From Panacagrimonas sp965216805 (lineage in GTDB: Bacteria; Pseudomonadota; Gammaproteobacteria; Nevskiales; Nevskiaceae), in the NCBI RefSeq assembly GCF_965216805.1, contig NZ_CBDCGN010000002.1:1984001-2048000 (forward strand): 64,000 bases of DNA. Direction: 5' to 3'. Shown in pieces: positions 8,958-17,780 of this stretch (positions within the stretch are counted from its first letter, which is position 1; each line of letters starts with the position of its first letter). The translations under genes were made by a program, and so were the position numbers. The notes beneath the pieces are model-generated. The model ran no database searches and had not been told where the DNA came from. It saw nothing but the letters and a program-made list of their open reading frames with translations.

Positions 8958-9452
8958 TTGCGCCACATCATTTCCATCCTGCTGCAGAACGAGGCCGGCG
9001 CCCTGGCACGGGTGGCGAACATGTTTGCAGCCCGCGGCTACAACATCGATTCGCTGTCGGTGGCGCCGACCCACGACCCTTCGGTGTCGCGCCTGACCCT
9101 GGTCACCAACGGCTCGGACGAGGTGGTGAACCAGATCGTGCAGCAGACTCGCAAGCTGATTGACGTGGTGGAGATTGCCGATCTGGCCAGCGCCGATCAC
9201 CTCGAGTGCGAACTGGTCATGCTCAAGGTGGAAGCCCGCAACGGCGCGGCCCGTGCCATCGTCGATTGTGCGCGCCGTCATCGTGCCCTGATCCTCGACG
9301 AATCCGAAAGCACCCGTACCATCCAGCTCGCCGGCAGCGGCACCGAAGTCGACGCGCTGGTCGCCGAGATGTCGCGCATCGCCAAGGTGCTGGAAGTGGT
9401 GCGCAGCGGCGTGGCTGCGCTTTCGCGCGGCCATCAGGTGATGAGTATCTAG
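8958..9452 (+). CDS. ilvH: Acetolactate synthase, small (regulatory) subunit
   Basis: The 164-residue product carries an N-terminal ACT domain (HIISILLQNEAGALARVANM, then YNIDSLSVAPT) that binds the feedback amino acid and activates the large subunit. A C-terminal ALS-associated domain follows. The start is taken as TTG at 8958 because the family begins RHIIS immediately after it, no in-frame ATG or GTG occurs nearby, and the length then matches the usual 163-165. It is divergent from the catalytic subunit and followed 57 bases later by ilvC. Confidence 0.9.
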   Translation: MRHIISILLQNEAGALARVANMFAARGYNIDSLSVAPTHDPSVSRLTLVTNGSDEVVNQIVQQTRKLIDVVEIADLASADHLECELVMLKVEARNGAARAIVDCARRHRALILDESESTRTIQLAGSGTEVDALVAEMSRIAKVLEVVRSGVAALSRGHQVMSI

Positions 9453-9509
9453 ATCGTTGCTGTCAACCGGGGCCCGCCGGCCCCGCTCTCGAATTTCTCC
9501 GGAGCCCCC

Positions 9510-10532
<1,023 letters not shown>

Positions 10533-10533
10533 A

Positions 10534-10581
10534 GACCGCAAGCTTCGCGGCCGGCCACGTCGGCCGCCGAAGCGAGCGGTC
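10534..10581 (+). terminator. Long stem-loop between ilvC and the psd-like gene
   Basis: GACCGC at 10534-10539 pairs with GCGGTC at 10576-10581. Inside these, AAGCTTCG and CGGCCG pair with CGGCCG and CGAAGC with small mismatches. There is no T-tract, so it may be an mRNA-processing or partial-termination structure that lowers expression of the lipid genes relative to ilvC. Confidence 0.45.
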
Positions 10582-10611
10582 CTCCCATAACGCCCGGCCG
10601 GATATCTTCTG

Positions 10612-11223
10612 TTGCTCCGCCCTTACGAGCCGCTGCTGAGCATCGTCCCCGAAGGTTGGGGCGCCATCGTCGCGCTGGGCAGCGCAGCCGCCCTGCTGTT
10701 CGCCGGCGGTGCGGTAGTCCCCTCGGTAGCGCTGGCGGCGGTGGTGCCGGCTGCCGCCGGCTTCTGGGCGGACCGCCGGCACGGCGTGTCCTGCAAGCCG
10801 CGTGGTGTTCTGTCGCCGGTCAACGGCACGGTGATCCATCGGCGCGAATGTCACGACCCAGTGCTCGGTCGCGAGGCCATCCGCATCGTGATCCGGACTT
10901 CGCTCTGGGGCAGTTACTGCCTGCGTGCACCGGTGAGCGGGCAGGTCTGCCTGCTGCCGCAAGGCAGCGCCACGCAGGTGTCGCGAATCCGCCTAGACGA
11001 CAACGATGACGTCCTGGTTGCCGCCAGTGGCGGCCTGCTGGGCGCGCGGCCGGTCATGGTGGCAGTGGGTGATCGCGTGGGACAGGGCCGACGCTGCGGC
11101 CTGCGCAGGCTGGCGCGGCAGATCGAAATCACCATTCCGGCAGGCGCGCGCTTGGAAGTTGCGCTGGGTAGCCGCGTAAGATCGGGGGAGACCCTGCTCG
11201 CCACCCTGCTGCGCAAACCCTGA
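10612..11223 (+). CDS. Phosphatidylserine decarboxylase homologue lacking the catalytic triad (probable pseudoenzyme)
   Basis: The 203-residue product aligns throughout with short-form Psd: a membrane-anchored N-terminus, then VLSPVNGTV, LRAPVSGQV and a C-terminal IEITIPAGARLEV region. The self-cleavage machinery is gone. The family Asp in SPxDG is Asn71, the His before RSPV is Tyr102, and the Gly-Ser pyruvoyl site in RFGS is Ala168-Arg169. It cannot form the pyruvoyl cofactor in the known way. Its position, ilvC-psd-pssA, matches the order in many proteobacteria, and it ends 2 bases before pssA. The TTG at 10612 is the only plausible start. A functional Psd must lie elsewhere if the cell makes phosphatidylethanolamine. 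Confidence 0.75.
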   Translation: MLRPYEPLLSIVPEGWGAIVALGSAAALLFAGGAVVPSVALAAVVPAAAGFWADRRHGVSCKPRGVLSPVNGTVIHRRECHDPVLGREAIRIVIRTSLWGSYCLRAPVSGQVCLLPQGSATQVSRIRLDDNDDVLVAASGGLLGARPVMVAVGDRVGQGRRCGLRRLARQIEITIPAGARLEVALGSRVRSGETLLATLLRKP

Positions 11224-11225
11224 CC

Positions 11226-11996
11226 ATGGACGAACCGTCGGCGTTGCCGCCACGCCGCAAGGGCATCTACCTGCTGCCCAATCTGTTTACCACCGTCACT
11301 CTGTTCGGCGGCTTCTACGCCGTGGTCATGGCCATGTCGGGCCGTTTCGACAACGCGGCGCTCGGCATCCTGGCCGCGATGATCGCCGACGCCCTGGACG
11401 GGCGAATCGCACGGATGACCAATACCGCCACCGACTTCGGCAAGGAGTACGACTCCCTGTGCGACATGGTGGCCTTCGGCGTCGCGGCCAGTCTGGTGAT
11501 GTTTTCGTTCAGCCTGGAATACCTGTCCGAGTACCGCTGGCTGGGCGGGCGCCTGGGCTGGGTGGTCGCTTTTACCTATACCGCCTGTGCCGCGCTGCGG
11601 CTGGCACGCTTCAACGTGCTGACCAATATCGCAGGCGGCAGCAAGGACTTCTTCGGGCTGCCCAGCCCTGCCGCAGCCGGACTGGTGACGTTCTTCGTAT
11701 GGGCTGCGCACAACGCCGGCTATGCCGGGCAGGACGTGCTGTGGCTGGCGGCGCCGCTGACGCTGGCCGCCGGACTGCTGATGGTTTCGAGCGTGCGTTA
11801 CAACAGCTTCAAGAAGCTCGACCTTGGCGGTCGCCTGCGATTCGTGCCGTTCGCGGCCGTGGTCGGCGTGCTGGTGCTGGTGATGATCGATCCGCCGCGT
11901 ATTCTGTTTCTGGTGTTTCTGGTCTACGCGCTGTCAGGACCGGTGATGGCACTGGCACGGCGGTTCCAGCGCCCGGCGACCTCTCCCGAGGAGTAA
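11226..11996 (+). CDS. pssA: CDP-diacylglycerol-serine O-phosphatidyltransferase (type II)
   Basis: This integral membrane enzyme makes phosphatidylserine from CDP-diacylglycerol and serine. The 256-residue product contains the complete CDP-alcohol phosphotransferase signature, D-G-x2-A-R-x8-G-x3-D-x3-D, in DGRIARMTNTATDFGKEYD followed by SLCD. At least six hydrophobic segments are present. It starts 2 bases after the psd-like gene, so the two are translationally linked. Confidence 0.93.
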   Translation: MDEPSALPPRRKGIYLLPNLFTTVTLFGGFYAVVMAMSGRFDNAALGILAAMIADALDGRIARMTNTATDFGKEYDSLCDMVAFGVAASLVMFSFSLEYLSEYRWLGGRLGWVVAFTYTACAALRLARFNVLTNIAGGSKDFFGLPSPAAAGLVTFFVWAAHNAGYAGQDVLWLAAPLTLAAGLLMVSSVRYNSFKKLDLGGRLRFVPFAAVVGVLVLVMIDPPRILFLVFLVYALSGPVMALARRFQRPATSPEE

Positions 11997-12078
11997 GTGC
12001 CCGGTACGCTGTCGTGGGTTTCTTCGACGACGGCGGCAACGGGACCTCACTTCACCGGCATCCCCATCACTTGGTCAC

Positions 12079-13233
12079 TCAGTCGCTGCGTGCCAGTCGC
12101 AGTCCCAGATCGTAGTAGCGGGCCGAGGCCGTGTCGCTGCCCCGGAACGCCGACCGCAGCCAGTCCGGGCTGCTGCTCCAGCCGCCGCCGCGATACATGC
12201 GACGCTCGCAGTCCCCGCTGGTTCTGGCGCGGGCGTCCGCGGGCGCATCGGCGTAACTGGCATTGCGGCAGTCTTCCACCCACTCCCAGACATTGCCGTG
12301 CAAGTCGTGCAGACCCCAGGGATTGGCGGCAAAGCTGCCCACGGGCAGGGTCTTCTGGCGGGTGCCGCAGGTACCGTCGGCGTGCCCGTAGTGGGCCTGA
12401 TTGCAGTTCACGCTGTCGCCGAAGCTGTACTTGGCCTTGGTGCCCGCGCGCGCCACGAACTCCCACTCCGCCTCGCTCAGCAGCCGGTAGCGCTTGCCGG
12501 TGAGGTTGCTTAGCCACAGGACGTACTGCTGGGCCTGGTTCCAACTCACGTTGATCACGGGCAGCCGGTCGCGCCCCCAGCCGTGGTCGGCGGGCTTGTA
12601 GTTGCTGCAGCCGCCGCCTGCCACGCAGGCATCCCACTGCGCGAAGGTCACCTCGTATTTGCCCACCGCAAAACTGGCCACTTTCACCGTGCGCACCGGG
12701 CCTTCGTCATTTTTGGAGTCGGCGCCGCCCAGGGCGCCGCGCAACGCCTGAAACACCCGACCGGGCAGTGCGGCTGCACCGGCCTGCGTACTCAAATCGC
12801 CCATGCTGAACGAGCCGGCAGGAATCCGGACCATCTCCGGGCACTCCGGACAATCGCGAAACAGCCCGAACGGGGCAAGACTGGCCTCCAGCGCCGCCCG
12901 CTCGGCAGCGGCTTTTTCCGCAGCTTCGGCCTGCGCCGCGCGCAGCGCTGCGGTGGCCTCGTCAGCGGCTTTTCTGCGCTCTGCGGCGGCCCGGGCGGCG
13001 GCCCGTTTGCGCGCCTCGGCTTCGGCAGCGGCATTGCCTTGCGCCGCCTGTCGTTCGGCCTCGGCCTTCTCCTTGGCCTCCTGAATCATCAGCTCGAGTT
13101 TCTGACGTCGCTCTTCCGGGGTCAGCTGGCCGTCTGCTTGCGCCCAGGCGGCACCGGTGATCGCTGCGCTCCAGCACACCGCGAGGATCAGTCCAGCGAC
13201 CGTACCGGCCGCCTGTGCCCTTGTCCCGAACAT
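12079..13233 (-). CDS. Secreted FGE/SUMF1-fold protein with coiled-coil linker
   Basis: The 384-residue product has a signal peptide (cleavage near AAWAQA), an Ala/Glu/Arg-rich helical region at about 35-120 that should form a coiled coil, and a C-terminal formylglycine-generating-enzyme-like domain (IPAGSFSMGDLS, KYEVTFAQWDACV, YRLLSEAEWEFVARAG, HGNVWEWVEDC, MYRGGGWSS). The paired catalytic cysteines of true FGE near the C-terminus are not evident, so it is more likely a binding or non-FGE member. The ATG at 13231-13233 follows GGGAG. It is downstream of a Ser/Thr kinase gene in the same direction, a pairing common in bacteria. Confidence 0.82.
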   Translation of the reverse strand: MFGTRAQAAGTVAGLILAVCWSAAITGAAWAQADGQLTPEERRQKLELMIQEAKEKAEAERQAAQGNAAAEAEARKRAAARAAAERRKAADEATAALRAAQAEAAEKAAAERAALEASLAPFGLFRDCPECPEMVRIPAGSFSMGDLSTQAGAAALPGRVFQALRGALGGADSKNDEGPVRTVKVASFAVGKYEVTFAQWDACVAGGGCSNYKPADHGWGRDRLPVINVSWNQAQQYVLWLSNLTGKRYRLLSEAEWEFVARAGTKAKYSFGDSVNCNQAHYGHADGTCGTRQKTLPVGSFAANPWGLHDLHGNVWEWVEDCRNASYADAPADARARTSGDCERRMYRGGGWSSSPDWLRSAFRGSDTASARYYDLGLRLARSD

Positions 13234-13336
13234 GCCTACTCCCAATTGCGCCCCGAAATCCGAAGGCGATAGATGGTAAGCCGGACGAAGCGAAAAATCG
13301 TGACGGGGCGTCCGGCCCGTGATGCGGAAGCCGGAG

Positions 13337-14926
13337 TTACTGAAAACCCTTGAGCAGATCGACGACGTCGTCGCCGCGAGCCAGGGCGCGCTCCGCTGCC
13401 GACACGTCGCCGGCTTGCATGTTGATCTCGGCGGCCGACAGATGCGCGTCGCGCTGCTTTTCCAGGAACGTCACCGTCACCTGCCTGATCTGCGTCCGGC
13501 CCTGCTCGAACCAGGACTGCGCGGCTTCCAGATTACCGTCGGCTAACGCGGCGCGACCGGCATCGACGGTGGTGCTGGCGGTCAGCAGCGCGCTGGCCGG
13601 GCCATCCTCTGCCGCGAACGCCGCCTCGGCCCGCTGCAACAAGGCACCGACTTCGGCTTCGAGGTCACGCACCGCCTGCGTGGCTTGTTCTTCCACCACT
13701 GCCTGTTCGGTGCCCCCCGAATTCAGCAACAGGACGCCGCCGATGGCTGCAGCAATCAACAGCAAGGCCCCAACGATCAGCCCAGGCTTTACCAGCGAGC
13801 GACGCTCCGACGGTCCCGACGGAGGTGCCGGCGGCGGCACCGGAGCGGGCGCCGAGGTCTCTGCCGGTGCGTCTTCGCGCAAACCACGACCGCTGCGATC
13901 AATCACCACCGTGGCATCGTCATCGATGACGACGGACGGCTTGGATACCGTCATGGTGCTGCGCGGCGGAGCCGGCTTGACGCCCAGCAGACAGTCGCGC
14001 AGTGCCGCCACCGTTTGCGGGCGGTTGATTGCGGCGATCTCCAGGCCCCAGTCGATGCCGGCCAGCAGGGCTGCGCTGTAAGCGGTCTCGCGCTCCGGCG
14101 TCAGCGCCGGCTCCATCGGATCGAGCCGGCCGCTGTGGGATTCGATCGCCCGCAGCGAGGATTCCGGCGGCGCCTTGCCCGTCACGCAGTGGTAGAGCGT
14201 GGCGCAGAACGCGTAGAGATCGGTATGCGGATCGTGGCGGTTTTCCTGGGCGGCGCGCGCGTACTGTTCGATCGGCGCATAACCGGGCGTGTAGGCCACC
14301 AGTTCGGACATCCGCGTGTACTGGTTGGCTTCATTGGCCGCGCTGACGCGCGCGGCGCCGAAATCGATCAGCACCGGTCGCAGGGTGCCCTCGCGGATCA
14401 TGATGTTGTCGGGCTTGATGTCGCGATGGACCATGCCGACGCGATGTGCCTCTTCCAGACCGTCCAGCACCGGCAGGATGTACTTCTCGATTTCCTTCTG
14501 GCTCAGCCGGCCACGCACTTTCAGCACATCGCGCAGGGACTTGCCCTGCAGATAGGGCATCACGAAGTAGGCCGTGCCATTGCTCTGGAACACACGGTAA
14601 ATGCGTACGATGGCCGGGTGATCCAGTCGCGCGATGGCCTGGGCTTCGCGCAGAAAGGCCTTCATGGCGCCGGTGAAAGCGTTCTCCGATCCATCGTCCT
14701 GGGTCGGGATGACGCGCGAATTGTCACCGCGCCAGGCGATCCCCTGGGGAAAGAATTCCTTGATCGCGACCTCGCGCAATATCGACGGTTCGCTGCTGCC
14801 GGACGCCGTGGGGGCAAACTCCGTGGCCAGGTAGGTCACGCCGAAACCACCGCGCCCCAGCTGACGGCGGATCTCGAAATTTTCGAGACGCGTACCTTCG
14901 GCAAGTGGCAAAGCGGGATTCATCAT
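13337..14926 (-). CDS. Membrane-anchored eukaryotic-type Ser/Thr protein kinase
   Basis: The 529-residue product has an N-terminal kinase domain with the P-loop GRGGFG (24-29), catalytic Lys56 in VAIKEFFP, HRDIKPDN (167-174) and DFGAAR (188-193), all intact. A Pro-rich juxtamembrane stretch leads to one transmembrane helix at about 382-402. A helical external domain of about 120 residues follows. The FGE-fold gene starts 103 bases downstream and is probably co-transcribed, suggesting a signalling unit with a periplasmic partner. Confidence 0.92.
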   Translation of the reverse strand: MMNPALPLAEGTRLENFEIRRQLGRGGFGVTYLATEFAPTASGSSEPSILREVAIKEFFPQGIAWRGDNSRVIPTQDDGSENAFTGAMKAFLREAQAIARLDHPAIVRIYRVFQSNGTAYFVMPYLQGKSLRDVLKVRGRLSQKEIEKYILPVLDGLEEAHRVGMVHRDIKPDNIMIREGTLRPVLIDFGAARVSAANEANQYTRMSELVAYTPGYAPIEQYARAAQENRHDPHTDLYAFCATLYHCVTGKAPPESSLRAIESHSGRLDPMEPALTPERETAYSAALLAGIDWGLEIAAINRPQTVAALRDCLLGVKPAPPRSTMTVSKPSVVIDDDATVVIDRSGRGLREDAPAETSAPAPVPPPAPPSGPSERRSLVKPGLIVGALLLIAAAIGGVLLLNSGGTEQAVVEEQATQAVRDLEAEVGALLQRAEAAFAAEDGPASALLTASTTVDAGRAALADGNLEAAQSWFEQGRTQIRQVTVTFLEKQRDAHLSAAEINMQAGDVSAAERALARGDDVVDLLKGFQ

Positions 14927-15137
14927 GCAAACCGTGCGGGGACCGGGGAACCAATATCGCTAGCGTAAGGAAACTGCGTCGCCGCCGCCACGTCGGCGTC
15001 GTTATCCATGGCTCGTCGCTGTGACCGGCTTCTCAAACCCCGCCGACATCACGCGCAGGCCGTTCGCACCGCCATTTTTCCGGATTGCATCGCCGGCCAG
15101 CCGAGCGGATGGCGCGACGCGCGAGGCCTCGGCCGAC

Positions 15138-15166
15138 TTGGCAAGCTCCGGACGCTCGGCTAAATT
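15138..15166 (+). promoter_or_regulatory. Promoter of the leuA leader transcript
   Basis: TTGGCA at 15138-15143 and TAAATT at 15161-15166 have a 17-base spacer. Transcription start is expected near 15173, only about 3 bases before the leader-peptide ATG, so the leader mRNA would be nearly leaderless. Confidence 0.6.
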
Positions 15167-15175
15167 GCGCGCTCC

Positions 15176-15265
15176 ATGACGATCCGACGCACCACCGCCA
15201 CCCACGCTGCTGCCGCCGACGCGGTCCGCATGCCGGTGCGTGCGCTGCTGCTTCTGCTGCCCTGA
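15176..15265 (+). CDS. leuL: leuA leader peptide (leucine attenuator)
   Basis: The 29-codon reading frame ATG to TGA encodes a peptide ending RALLLLLP. It has five consecutive Leu codons (CTG CTG CTT CTG CTG), then Pro and stop. It lies just downstream of a good promoter and 147 bases before leuA. This is the arrangement of ribosome-mediated attenuation: stalling at Leu codons when charged leucyl-tRNA is scarce would alter folding of the RNA before leuA. The open frame and Leu run are seen directly; the regulatory role is inferred. Confidence 0.75.
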   Translation: MTIRRTTATHAAAADAVRMPVRALLLLLP

Positions 15266-15412
15266 GGGGCACCTAACGATCGCGGCCGCACGGGGCCATA
15301 CACCGTGCAAATCCTCCAGCAACCCATTCAAGCCATCACCGGCCAGCTGCGCGACAATGCGCGCCCGTAACGCCGGTCCCCGCGCCGGCGCCGATCCGGC
15401 AAGGAATCCGTC
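15266..15412 (+). promoter_or_regulatory. Putative attenuator region between the leader peptide and leuA
   Basis: Alternative pairings can be drawn. TGCC at the leader end can pair with GGGGCA just after the stop. GCACGG (about 15288-15293) can pair with CCGTGC (about 15303-15308). GCCGG and CCGGC near 15375-15395 can form a strong GC hairpin close to the leuA ribosome site. No run of T residues follows any hairpin, so Rho-dependent or translational attenuation is as likely as an intrinsic terminator. Confidence 0.4.
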
Positions 15413-17122
15413 ATGAGCATGCTCGAAAACCCCGCCTCCAAGTACCGTGCCTTTGCGCCCATCGCGCTCAAAGACCGCACCTGGCCCGACCGGATCATCA
15501 CGCGCCCGCCGATCTGGTGCAGCGTGGATCTGCGCGACGGCAACCAGGCGCTGATCGAACCCATGGACCGAACGCGCAAGCTGCGCATGTTCGAGATGCT
15601 GTGCCGGATCGGCTTCAAGGAGATCGAGGTCGGATTCCCGTCCGCGAGCCAGACCGATTTCGATTTCGTGCGCTGCCTGATCGAGGAAAACCGCATCCCG
15701 GACGACGTGACCATCCAGGTGCTCACCCAGGCCCGCGAGCCATTGATCGTGCGCACCTTCGAGTCGCTCAAGGGCGCGCGCCGGGCGATCGTCCACTATT
15801 ACAACGCGGTGGCGCCGGTGATGCGCCGGGTGGTGTTCAAGCTGTCCCAGGCCGAGGTCATCGCGCAGCTCGCGGTCGAGCACGCCAGGATCGTCAAGGA
15901 ACTTGCGGCGGGGCAGGAGGGGACCGACTGGGTATTCCAGTACTCGCCCGAGATGTTCTCCGGCGCGGAGCTGGAGTTCTCGCGCGACTGCGTCGATGCG
16001 GTGACCGAGGTGTGGCAGCCGACGGCAGAGCGGCCCTGCATCATCAACCTGCCGGCAACCATCGAACATTCCACGCCGAACATCTTTGCCGACATGATCG
16101 AATGGATGCACCGCAACCTGCAGCGGCGCGAAGCGATCGTGCTGTCCGCCCATCCGCACAACGATCGCGGTACCGGCACTGCCGCCGCCGAGTTCGCGAT
16201 GATGGCCGGCTGCGATCGCGTCGAGGGCTGCCTGTTCGGCAATGGCGAGCGCACCGGCAACGTCGACGTGGTGAACCTGGCGCTCAACATGTACTCGCAG
16301 GGGGTGCATCCGGGCCTGGATTTTTCGGACATCGACGAGGTGCGCCGTGCGGTCGAGTTCTGCAACCAGTTGCCGGTGCACCCGCGCCACCCGTACGTCG
16401 GCGATCTGGTGTTCACCTCGTTCTCCGGTTCCCATCAGGACGCAATCAAAAAAGCGTTTTCCGCACGCAAACCCGACGACATCTGGGAGATGCCTTACCT
16501 GCCGATCGATCCGCTCGATCTCGGCCGCTCCTACGAGGCGGTGATTCGCGTGAACTCGCAGTCCGGCAAAGGCGGCATCTCCTATCTGCTGGAGGCGGAG
16601 TACGGGCTCAGCATGCCGCGCCGTCTGCAGATCGAGTTCAGTCAGGTGGTGCAGGAGGTCACCGACACCACCGGCAAGGAAGTGACAGCCGCCGATATCT
16701 GGAACATCTTCTCCTCCGAATATCTGAAAGAGACGCAGCCGTTCGGCTACGTCGCGCACTTCCTGGTGGAGGATTCCACCCGCGACGAGGTGGAGCTGAC
16801 CGCCGAGATCGTATGGCGCAGCCAGCCGCGCAAACTCAGTGGCAAGGGCAACGGCCCTATCGACGCCTTCGTCAATGCGGTGTCGCGATTGACCGGCGAG
16901 CGCTTCGCGGTGGCCGATTACCACGAACACGCCATCTCCAAGGGGGCCGACGCCAAGGCGGTGACGTATATCGAACTCAAGGTCGGCGACGAGCGGCCTC
17001 TGTTTGGCGTGGGCATCGACTCCAACATCGTGACCGCCTCGCTCAAGGCCATCCTGTCGGGCCTCAATCGCAACGCGCGTTCGCAAGACAAGGCGATCGG
17101 GCAGGCCCGTGCAGTGGCCTAG
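15413..17122 (+). CDS. leuA: 2-Isopropylmalate synthase (LeuA type 2)
   Basis: This enzyme condenses acetyl-CoA with 2-ketoisovalerate, the first committed step to leucine. The 569-residue product has the catalytic-barrel start WCSVDLRDGNQAL, the metal-binding LSAHPHNDRGTGTAAAE, and GCLFGNGERTGNVD. A C-terminal regulatory domain (from about 430) ends with the FGVGIDSNIVTASLKAI motif of leucine-feedback domains. An AAGGA ribosome site precedes the ATG. It sits behind a leader peptide. Confidence 0.95.
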   Translation: MSMLENPASKYRAFAPIALKDRTWPDRIITRPPIWCSVDLRDGNQALIEPMDRTRKLRMFEMLCRIGFKEIEVGFPSASQTDFDFVRCLIEENRIPDDVTIQVLTQAREPLIVRTFESLKGARRAIVHYYNAVAPVMRRVVFKLSQAEVIAQLAVEHARIVKELAAGQEGTDWVFQYSPEMFSGAELEFSRDCVDAVTEVWQPTAERPCIINLPATIEHSTPNIFADMIEWMHRNLQRREAIVLSAHPHNDRGTGTAAAEFAMMAGCDRVEGCLFGNGERTGNVDVVNLALNMYSQGVHPGLDFSDIDEVRRAVEFCNQLPVHPRHPYVGDLVFTSFSGSHQDAIKKAFSARKPDDIWEMPYLPIDPLDLGRSYEAVIRVNSQSGKGGISYLLEAEYGLSMPRRLQIEFSQVVQEVTDTTGKEVTAADIWNIFSSEYLKETQPFGYVAHFLVEDSTRDEVELTAEIVWRSQPRKLSGKGNGPIDAFVNAVSRLTGERFAVADYHEHAISKGADAKAVTYIELKVGDERPLFGVGIDSNIVTASLKAILSGLNRNARSQDKAIGQARAVA

Positions 17123-17165
17123 GCGACGCGCCCGCGACCTGCAGGCCGGGGCTCCATCGACGACG

Positions 17166-17708
17166 GTGGAGCCCCGACCGTCCGAGCTGTTCACGGCCCG
17201 ATTGAGGCTGCGTCCGCTGCAGGTCGAAGATGTCGACGCGCTGCACCGCCTGTGGTCGGCTCCCACCGTGCGGCGCTTCCTGTGGGACGGTCACGTGTTG
17301 GGGCTCGAACAGACTCGCGACCTGGCCATGCAGAGCGCGTATCTGTTCGAGGAACGTGGCTGCGGCTTGTGGGTGGCCCTCGACGAGCGGCAGACGCTGG
17401 TCGGTTTCTGCGGGTACTGGTTGTTCCGCGAGGCCCACGAGCTGGAATTGCTCTACGGCGTCGACGAGTCGCGCTGGTTGCAGGGCTACGCGCGCGAAAT
17501 GGCCGCGGCGCTGGTGAGCTATGGATTCGAGCACCTGCACCTGGAGGAAATCCGCGCCAGCACCGATCTGCACAACCTGGCTTCGCAACGCACCTTGTTG
17601 CGTTTGGGATTCATCCCGGAGGCGCAGTCGGCAAATCCGGACAAGCGCAAATTCCGCATGCCCCGGCAGCGGCGCGAAGTCGGCGAAGACGGCTGGCAGG
17701 CGGCCTGA
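17166..17708 (+). CDS. GNAT-family N-acetyltransferase (RimJ/RimL type)
   Basis: About 180 residues with the RimJ/RimL pattern: LFTARLRLRPLQVEDVDAL at the start, a central LELLYGVDESRWLQGYARE acetyl-CoA-binding region, and the terminal NLASQRTLLRLGFIPE. The GTG at 17166 puts the start just before the conserved TARLRLRPL. A GTG at 17109 would add 19 residues and overlap leuA by 14 bases; neither has a strong ribosome site. The substrate is unknown. Confidence 0.75.
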   Translation: MEPRPSELFTARLRLRPLQVEDVDALHRLWSAPTVRRFLWDGHVLGLEQTRDLAMQSAYLFEERGCGLWVALDERQTLVGFCGYWLFREAHELELLYGVDESRWLQGYAREMAAALVSYGFEHLHLEEIRASTDLHNLASQRTLLRLGFIPEAQSANPDKRKFRMPRQRREVGEDGWQAA

Positions 17709-17780
17709 GTTGCGCGATCTTGGGCGATAACAGCGTGCTATCGTCCAGTCGCTTTCCTTCAACTTCCTTATTCTGACGAC

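Noticed and set aside
6917..9022. A longer ilvG start at 9022
   Set aside because: The extension overlaps the divergent ilvH gene and its promoter and does not resemble acetolactate synthase.
11182..11196. LGSRVRSGE in the psd-like protein as the pyruvoyl Gly-Ser site
   Set aside because: It lies about 18 residues after the aligned processing site, in a stretch equivalent to the VGDRVRAGE segment of ordinary Psd.
15002..17266. A 754-codon open frame on the minus strand opposite leuA
   Set aside because: It is an antisense shadow caused by strong third-position GC bias; leuA is fully conserved on the plus strand and the antisense product resembles nothing.
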